Positions 58,869 to 64,000 of a stretch of 64,000 nt of DNA are shown here, one piece after another (position 1 is the first letter of the stretch; each line of letters starts with the position of its first letter). A program made the translations under genes and the position numbers. This stretch comes from Proteus vulgaris. GTDB taxonomy: Bacteria > Pseudomonadota > Gammaproteobacteria > Enterobacterales > Enterobacteriaceae. The stretch is from contig NZ_JAEHOQ010000012.1 in NCBI RefSeq assembly GCF_016239305.1, positions 1 through 64,000 on the forward strand, given 5' to 3'. The notes under the pieces are model-generated. The model saw only the letters and a list, made by a program, of their open reading frames with translations. It was not told the origin of the DNA and made no database searches.

Positions 58869-59260
58869 GGAATTACCTATTTATCTTGTTGTCGTAGTGT
58901 CTTTTATATTATAAAGACGGTGGTTAATAAAACGTCAATCATAAAAGCCTATCGCATTACTATGATGACATTAATGACGCGCATCATGCTTAAAGTAAAA
59001 AACTTGATGCTAATTATAGTTGCCAATCATTAATTGGACGATTTTTATTCACCCATTAGCTTTTCGCGTTAAAATCGTCGAAAAGGGTTGAAAATCACGC
59101 CGGCAAACAAAATATAGCGCTTTATTGCCACAAACCTTTAGAATGGGCACAGGATACAGAGTAAAGGCAACAAAGACAAAATATACTTAATTCTACTAAA
59201 AGATTTTTATTCTTTATAGATATTTTTTAAAAGTTACAGAAGAAATTGATTGAGGTCATT
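58869..59260. other. ackA-yfbV divergent promoter region
   Basis: About 390 bases. TTGATGCTAATTAT near 59004 looks like half of an FNR site, which would suit anaerobic control of ackA-pta, but only one half-site is good. No other feature is seen. Confidence 0.3.
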
Positions 59261-59716
59261 ATGAGCGAACCGACAGTGACTCCCCCCGGCTTTTTTAAGA
59301 AGCTTCGTTTGGGTAATGAGTATTTAAAAACCTGGCCGGTTGAAAAGCAATTAGCCCCCGTTTTCCCTGAAAACCGTATTGTCAAAGCAACGCGATTTGG
59401 CATTCGCTTTATGCCACCGATCGCTATTTTTACGATGACATGGCAAATTGCTTTAGGGGGTAGTTTAGGGCCAGCAATTACAACGGCGTTATTTGCCTGT
59501 AGCTTACCAATGCAAGGTTTATGGTGGTTGGGTAAGCGAGCCGCAACACCCCTTCCTGGCACATTGTTACGCTGGTTTTATGAGATACGTGATAAATTTG
59601 AAGAAGCAGGTATTGCTTTAGCACCTGTGGAACAAACGCCGACTTACCTTTCTCTTGCACATTTATTAAAACGTGCTTTTAAGCAACTTGATCGCTCTTT
59701 TCTTGATGATGTGTAG
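59261..59716 (+). CDS. yfbV: YfbV, UPF0208 membrane protein
   Basis: A 151-residue membrane protein with two hydrophobic segments ([18 protein letters not shown] and [22 protein letters not shown]). It keeps the family blocks [17 protein letters not shown] and [14 protein letters not shown]. coli YfbV is reported to help insulate the Ter macrodomain. The ATG at 59261 aligns with the E. coli start and has GAGG upstream. Confidence 0.93.
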   Translation: MSEPTVTPPGFFKKLRLGNEYLKTWPVEKQLAPVFPENRIVKATRFGIRFMPPIAIFTMTWQIALGGSLGPAITTALFACSLPMQGLWWLGKRAATPLPGTLLRWFYEIRDKFEEAGIALAPVEQTPTYLSLAHLLKRAFKQLDRSFLDDV

Positions 59717-59854
59717 AACATTTGTTCTACCTTCGTCATTTGTCATTATTGTCCTTAGAATTACCCGTTGAGATCAAAAAACGCGTAGTTAACACTACTC
59801 AATACTTTTGATTAATGTCATGCTCTCCTCAATGATTTCTTTGGAGAATTAATG

Positions 59855-60349
59855 ATGGAAATGACACACGCACAACGCTTGATCCTCTCTAATCAATATA
59901 AAATGATGACTATGATGGATCCTGATAACGCTGAACGTTATCGTCGCTATCAGACAATCATTGAGCGCGGTTACGGATTACAATTGCGTGAACTAGACCG
60001 TGATTTTGATGAAATGTCTGAAGAGACTTGCCGTACCATTATTAACGTCATGGAAATGTACCATGCACTGCAAGTTTCTCGCGATAACTTAAAAGATCAA
60101 GAAATGCCAGATGCTCGTCGTGTCGCATTTATTGGCTTTGATGCGGCGACAGAATCCCGCTATCTTAGTTATGTGCGTTTTATGGTGAATACAGAAGGGC
60201 GCTATACGCATTTTGATAGTGGCAGTCATGGTTTCAACTCACAAACACCGATGTGGGAAAAATACCAAAGAATGCTAGCTGTTTGGTTAGCCTGCCCTCG
60301 CCAATATCACCTTAGCGCCGTTGAAATCCAACAAATTCTTAATGCGTAA
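59855..60349 (+). CDS. yfbU: YfbU family protein
   Basis: A 164-residue mostly helical protein, close to E. coli YfbU throughout ([40 protein letters not shown]). The function is uncertain. Two adjacent ATG codons at 59852 and 59855 follow TTGGAGAA; the second matches the E. coli start. Between yfbV and yfbU is a palindromic sequence near 59781-59813 but no clear terminator. Confidence 0.92.
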   Translation: MEMTHAQRLILSNQYKMMTMMDPDNAERYRRYQTIIERGYGLQLRELDRDFDEMSEETCRTIINVMEMYHALQVSRDNLKDQEMPDARRVAFIGFDAATESRYLSYVRFMVNTEGRYTHFDSGSHGFNSQTPMWEKYQRMLAVWLACPRQYHLSAVEIQQILNA

Positions 60350-60383
60350 TAAGTAACGCATCATTCTAAGGTAGGCATAAATT

Positions 60384-61046
60384 ATGGCGATCACATGTAA
60401 AGGCTTTCTGTTTGATTTAGATGGAACATTAGTTGATTCATTACCTGTTGTTGAATATTGTTGGGCGCTATTTGGTGAACGCGTCGGTGTATCAACACAA
60501 GAGATTAATGACTATATCCATGGAAAGCCTGCCATTGAGTCGATTCGCCATTTTATGCCTAATGCTACCGAACAAGAGATAACAGATACTTTTCGTTGGT
60601 TAGAAAAATTAGAATCAACCCAAACAGATGGTTTAGCACCACTTCCGGGTGCCATTGAGTTAATTAATCACCTTAATGAATTAGATATTCCTTGGGCAAT
60701 AGTGACTTCAGGTACTGTACCAATCGCATCAACCCGCCAATCTGTCACGGGTATTCCTGAGCCTAAACACTGGGTGACGGCTGAATGTATTAGTAAAGGT
60801 AAGCCTGATCCAGAACCTTATCTTTTAGGCGCAAAAAAATTGGGTTTATTGCCTCAAGAGTGTGTGGTTTTTGAAGACGCAGCCGCTGGTATTTACTCTG
60901 GTTTAGATGCAGGTTGTCAAGTCATTGCGGTTCATGCTCCTTTATCCCTTCCTCGCCGTAATGAGATTCATTTAATTATTGATTCTTTAAATGATATTCA
61001 AATCGAGAAGCAAGCTGAAAAAGTGATAATAACGCACAAAAGATAG
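60384..61046 (+). CDS. yfbT: YfbT, HAD-family sugar phosphatase
   Basis: A 220-residue HAD subfamily IA phosphatase. Motif I is FDLDGTLVDS, motif II is VTSGT, and motif III/IV is KGKPDPEPYLLGAKKLGL ... VFEDAAAG. E. coli YfbT dephosphorylates sugar alcohol phosphates. It follows yfbU by 34 bases. Confidence 0.93.
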   Translation: MAITCKGFLFDLDGTLVDSLPVVEYCWALFGERVGVSTQEINDYIHGKPAIESIRHFMPNATEQEITDTFRWLEKLESTQTDGLAPLPGAIELINHLNELDIPWAIVTSGTVPIASTRQSVTGIPEPKHWVTAECISKGKPDPEPYLLGAKKLGLLPQECVVFEDAAAGIYSGLDAGCQVIAVHAPLSLPRRNEIHLIIDSLNDIQIEKQAEKVIITHKR

Positions 61047-61155
61047 TCTTTTCTTTGATCATACTAGAAGACTTATTGATGTAAAAATGGTCTACTTATC
61101 AATGTAGTGAATTGATGTCTTAACCTGTTTTCACTTATTGCTGATCGAGGCCATT

Positions 61156-62985
61156 TTGAATAGCGAATTATTATGGGTTTTAAGCCTGCTATTGATAGCT
61201 ATTGTCCTTTTTACGACCAACAAAATCCGTATGGATGTGGTCGCTTTACTTGTCATCATCGCATTCGTTCTTAGCGGTACACTTACATTAAATGAAGCCA
61301 CAGTAGGATTTAGTGATCCTAACGTATTACTTATTGCTGCTCTTTTTGTTATTGGCGAAGGGTTAGTGAGAACAGGCGTGGCTTATCAAATGGGTGACTG
61401 GCTTGTACGTGTCGCGGGTAGCAGTGAAGTTAAAATGCTTGTGCTATTAATGATATGTGTTTCAAGTCTAGGTGCTTTCATGAGTTCAACAGGAGTGGTA
61501 GCCATTTTTATTCCTGTTGTGCTGAGTGTTGCTGCTCGCATGAAAACATCACCAGGTCGTTTAATGATGCCGTTAGGTTTCGCGGGCCTTATCAGTGGAT
61601 TAATGACCTTAGTGGCGACTCCGCCTAATATGGTTGTTAACAGTGAATTAGTCAGAGAAGGGTTGCCAAGTTTTCAATTTTTCTCCATTACGCCTATTGG
61701 TATCGCTGTATTGTTTGCCGGCATTCTATATATGCTGGTGGTACGTCGTTGGTTAGGAAATAACGATAATGGGAAGCAAAAAGAGGCTTATCGTCGTACT
61801 TTCCGTGATCTTATTCGTGATTATCAATTAGCAGGACGTGCTCGTCGTTTAGCCATTCGTAAAGGCTCGCCACTTATAGGTCATTCACTTGATGAATTGC
61901 ACCTACGTTCTCGTTATGGTGCAAACGTTGTTGGTATTGAACGCTGGAGGCGGTTTCGGCGTGTAATGGTTAGCGCAACAGGGGGCACTGAATTAAGAGA
62001 GCGTGATGTTTTATTGGTTGATATGTCTGCCAGCGATGTTGATTTGCGTGAATTTTGCCGTGAACAGATGTTAGAGCCGATGGTATTACGAGGAGAATAT
62101 TTCTCTGAGCAATCCCGTGATGTGGGTCTTGCTGAAGTATCCATGAATCCAGATTCAGAGTTATTAGGCAAATCATTAAGAGAGATAAAATTCCGTACTC
62201 GTTATGGATTAAACGTTGTTGCTATTCGTCGAGAAGGCAATGCGTTGCCGGGTAAAATTGTTGATGAGCCATTACGCCTTGGTGATGTGCTATTGGTTAT
62301 TGGTGATTGGAAGCTTATTCGTATTTTATCCACTAAACCACGTAATTTTATTGTGTTAAATTTAGCTGCAGAAATTGAAACTGTTGCGCCAGCCTCATCA
62401 CAAGCACCTCATGCATTATTTTCGTTAGCATTAATGGTGGCGTTAATGGTGACAAATGAAGTGCCCAACTTTATTGCAGCACTTATTGCCTGTTTATTAA
62501 TGGGGAAATTCCGTTGTATTGATATGGAAAGTGCCTATCGTTCTATCCATTGGCCAAGTATTATTTTGATTGTGGGTATGATGCCATTTGCCGCTGCATT
62601 GCAAAAAACAGGCGGTATTGAGCTTATTGTAAATGGTTTAATGGATGTTGCTGGTAGTGCAGGGCCTCAAGTGATGTTGGTGTGCTTGTTTGTACTCTGT
62701 GCGTCAATTGGGTTGTTTATCTCGAATACGGCAACGGCGGTATTAATGGCACCCATTGCGATTGCAGCTGCAAACCAAATGAATGTCTCGCCGTTACCAT
62801 TTGCAATGGTGATTGGTGTTGCCGCATCAGCCGCATTTATGACACCTGTTTCATCACCAGTTAATACACTTATTCTTGAGCCTGGTGGTTATAAATTTGC
62901 AGATTTTATTAAAATTGGTGTGCCATTTACGATTATTGTGATGTTTATTAGCGTATTCTTGATCCCGCTATTATTTCCATTCTAA
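61156..62985 (+). CDS. yfbS: YfbS, SLC13-type transporter with two TrkA-C domains
   Basis: A 609-residue membrane protein. Two sets of hydrophobic segments (residues about 1-200 and 400-609) flank a cytosolic region with two TrkA-C/RCK-C domains ([21 protein letters not shown] and [18 protein letters not shown]). SxxxTATAV-like [11 protein letters not shown] is typical of the CitMHS/DASS group. The substrate is unknown. The TTG at 61156 with GAGG upstream gives [11 protein letters not shown], aligning with the E. coli start (MNGELIWVLSLL). Confidence 0.9.
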   Translation: MNSELLWVLSLLLIAIVLFTTNKIRMDVVALLVIIAFVLSGTLTLNEATVGFSDPNVLLIAALFVIGEGLVRTGVAYQMGDWLVRVAGSSEVKMLVLLMICVSSLGAFMSSTGVVAIFIPVVLSVAARMKTSPGRLMMPLGFAGLISGLMTLVATPPNMVVNSELVREGLPSFQFFSITPIGIAVLFAGILYMLVVRRWLGNNDNGKQKEAYRRTFRDLIRDYQLAGRARRLAIRKGSPLIGHSLDELHLRSRYGANVVGIERWRRFRRVMVSATGGTELRERDVLLVDMSASDVDLREFCREQMLEPMVLRGEYFSEQSRDVGLAEVSMNPDSELLGKSLREIKFRTRYGLNVVAIRREGNALPGKIVDEPLRLGDVLLVIGDWKLIRILSTKPRNFIVLNLAAEIETVAPASSQAPHALFSLALMVALMVTNEVPNFIAALIACLLMGKFRCIDMESAYRSIHWPSIILIVGMMPFAAALQKTGGIELIVNGLMDVAGSAGPQVMLVCLFVLCASIGLFISNTATAVLMAPIAIAAANQMNVSPLPFAMVIGVAASAAFMTPVSSPVNTLILEPGGYKFADFIKIGVPFTIIVMFISVFLIPLLFPF

Positions 62986-63002
62986 TGCTTTGCATTTTTC
63001 TG

Positions 63003-63042
63003 AAACGCCGTTTAGTCATCACATCATAAACGGCGTTTTTTG
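63003..63042. terminator. Bidirectional terminator between yfbS and yfbR
   Basis: AAACGCCGTTTA / TAAACGGCGTTT, a 12-bp stem with T run, between convergent genes. Confidence 0.85.
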
Positions 63043-63047
63043 ATCAT

Positions 63048-63629
63048 TTACTCACTAATTTCATCAAGAGATAAGCTGAAACCGGGTACAAACACCTTCA
63101 TAAAATAGTCCATCTCAGGGCTATGTCTTTCTGCTAATGTTTTTTCTAAGCGATTTTTCGCCAAATTAAATTCACTATTACCGGCGGCAAGTTCTTCAAG
63201 GCATTTTAAATAGGCACACAAACTATCGGCTTGTTTGACGATAAAGGTTTCTTCTTCACTATGTAATTGCTCATCAATAAGAGGACGAAAATCTTCTTGT
63301 AATTCTTCGGGTAACATTTCAATTAATTTTTGCTGTGCATATTTTTCTATTTTTTTATATTCATGAGCAATTTGTGGATTATGGTACTTAATTGGTGTTG
63401 GCATATCGCCGGTGATCACTTCGCTGGCATCATGATACATCGCTTGTAATGCAATACGTTCTGCATTGACATTACCATCAAATTTACGATTTTTAATTAC
63501 TGCTAATGCATGGGCGACAAAAGCGACTTGTAAACTGTGCTCAGAAACATTTTCTTGGCGAATATTACGCATTAATGGCCAACGAGTAATGAGTTTCAAG
63601 CGAGAAAGGTGGGCAAAAAAGTAACTCAT
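63048..63629 (-). CDS. yfbR: YfbR, 5'-deoxynucleotidase
   Basis: A 193-residue HD-domain phosphohydrolase. The metal-binding HD residues lie in [15 protein letters not shown] and [37 protein letters not shown] is the third block. It dephosphorylates dNMPs and helps supply dTMP. The ATG at 63629 has GGGAGAT upstream and aligns with E. coli; the in-frame upstream starts do not. Confidence 0.94.
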   Translation of the reverse strand: MSYFFAHLSRLKLITRWPLMRNIRQENVSEHSLQVAFVAHALAVIKNRKFDGNVNAERIALQAMYHDASEVITGDMPTPIKYHNPQIAHEYKKIEKYAQQKLIEMLPEELQEDFRPLIDEQLHSEEETFIVKQADSLCAYLKCLEELAAGNSEFNLAKNRLEKTLAERHSPEMDYFMKVFVPGFSLSLDEISE

Positions 63630-63710
63630 AATATCTCCCAATTGCGTGATTGAAGACATTATTGTGAGTGGATAACTTACAGATGTAAACGCCAATGAAA
63701 AAGAAAATAA

Positions 63711-63746
63711 AAAAACGCAATATAACGGGTTGTTATACTGCGTTTT
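63711..63746 (-). terminator. Terminator of alaA
   Basis: A 13-bp imperfect stem AACGCAGTATAAC / GTTATATTGCGTT (minus strand) followed by T7. Confidence 0.8.
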
Positions 63747-63764
63747 CTCTAATAGAAGACAATT

Positions 63765-64000
63765 TTATTGATGATAACCCACAATAAAGCGTCCAAATTT
63801 TTGAATTGCCATATCTAAATCATCTTCACGGGGAAGGGTGACGATGCGGAAATGGTCTGGGTATGGCCAGTTAAAGGCAGTACCTTGTACCAATAAAACT
63901 TTTTCTTGCAGTAATAAATCGAGGATCATTTTCTGATCGTCTTTAATACTGTAGCGATTAAGGTCTATTTTAGGGAACATATACAATGCACCCATAGGTT
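63765..64000 (-). CDS. alaA: AlaA, alanine/glutamate-pyruvate aminotransferase (C-terminal part)
   Basis: The C-terminal 78 codons of a class I PLP aminotransferase, running off the right edge of the window. GALYMFPKIDLNRYSI and LLLQEKVLLVQGTAFNWPYPDHFRIVTLPR match E. coli AlaA (YfbQ), including the Arg that binds the substrate carboxylate in HFRIVTLP. It makes alanine from pyruvate. The gene is next to yfbR as in E. coli. Confidence 0.92.
   Translation of the reverse strand, partial: PMGALYMFPKIDLNRYSIKDDQKMILDLLLQEKVLLVQGTAFNWPYPDHFRIVTLPREDDLDMAIQKFGRFIVGYHQ

Noticed and set aside
59000-59020. FNR site in the ackA upstream region
   Set aside because: Only one half-site (TTGAT) is good; the other half does not match ATCAA.

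Overview
The window is chromosomal DNA from an AT-rich member of the Morganellaceae, most likely Proteus mirabilis or a close relative. The reasons are E. coli-like gene order over long stretches (mlaA-fadL-yfcZ-fadIJ-sixA-smrB-prmB-aroC-yfcA-epmC-yfcL-mnmC-fabB; pdxB-usg-truA-dedA-accD-folC-dedD-cvpA-purF-ubiX; yfcHGD; pta-ackA-yfbV-yfbU-yfbT-yfbS-yfbR-alaA), an MrpJ-type regulator, a phs thiosulfate reductase operon, and low-GC codon use. The species call is inference.

Layout. 1-11.3 kb is accessory or niche metabolism: an MrpJ-like regulator, a siderophore receptor with its binding protein, phsABC, and a TSUP-family exporter divergent from an AraC regulator. 11.4-14.6 kb is a small decayed prophage-like element inserted into the tRNA-Arg(CCU) gene argW. 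It is bounded by 12-bp direct repeats, keeps fragments of a phage integrase and a P22-type antirepressor, and carries an intact-looking colicin E3-type ribonuclease bacteriocin with its immunity gene under a LexA box. 14.7-16.9 kb holds a lipoprotein phosphatase, a Cys-rich small protein, and a SnoaL-like/P-loop fusion gene preceded by a Thr/Ile-type transcription attenuator.

17-49.9 kb is mostly conserved core: envelope lipid transport, fatty-acid uptake, degradation and synthesis (with FadR/FabR-like sites at fadL, fadIJ and fabB), ribosome and tRNA maintenance, aromatic, folate, PLP and purine synthesis (with a consensus PurR box). Accessory genes lie between these, including an unknown lipoprotein, a GNAT enzyme, and an EamA exporter divergent from a second AraC regulator.

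49.9-55.4 kb is again accessory: a LacI-type repressor divergent from an ascorbate-family PTS with twin operators, a leader plus a single type I-E CRISPR repeat without cas genes, a periplasmic broad-spectrum amino-acid racemase, and a hok/sok type I toxin-antitoxin locus with a duplicated sok promoter. The window closes with the acetate-switch genes pta-ackA and the yfb cluster, ending inside alaA.

The main discovery candidate is the argW-borne chromosomal bacteriocin. It has a TolB box, a cloacin-like translocation domain and an E3 rRNase domain with all catalytic residues, but its receptor-binding hairpin looks unlike the BtuB-binding one of colicin E3, and no lysis gene is present. Secondary candidates are the orphan CRISPR leader-repeat, the doubled sok unit, the attenuator, and two intergenic terminators that imply unannotated small transcripts.
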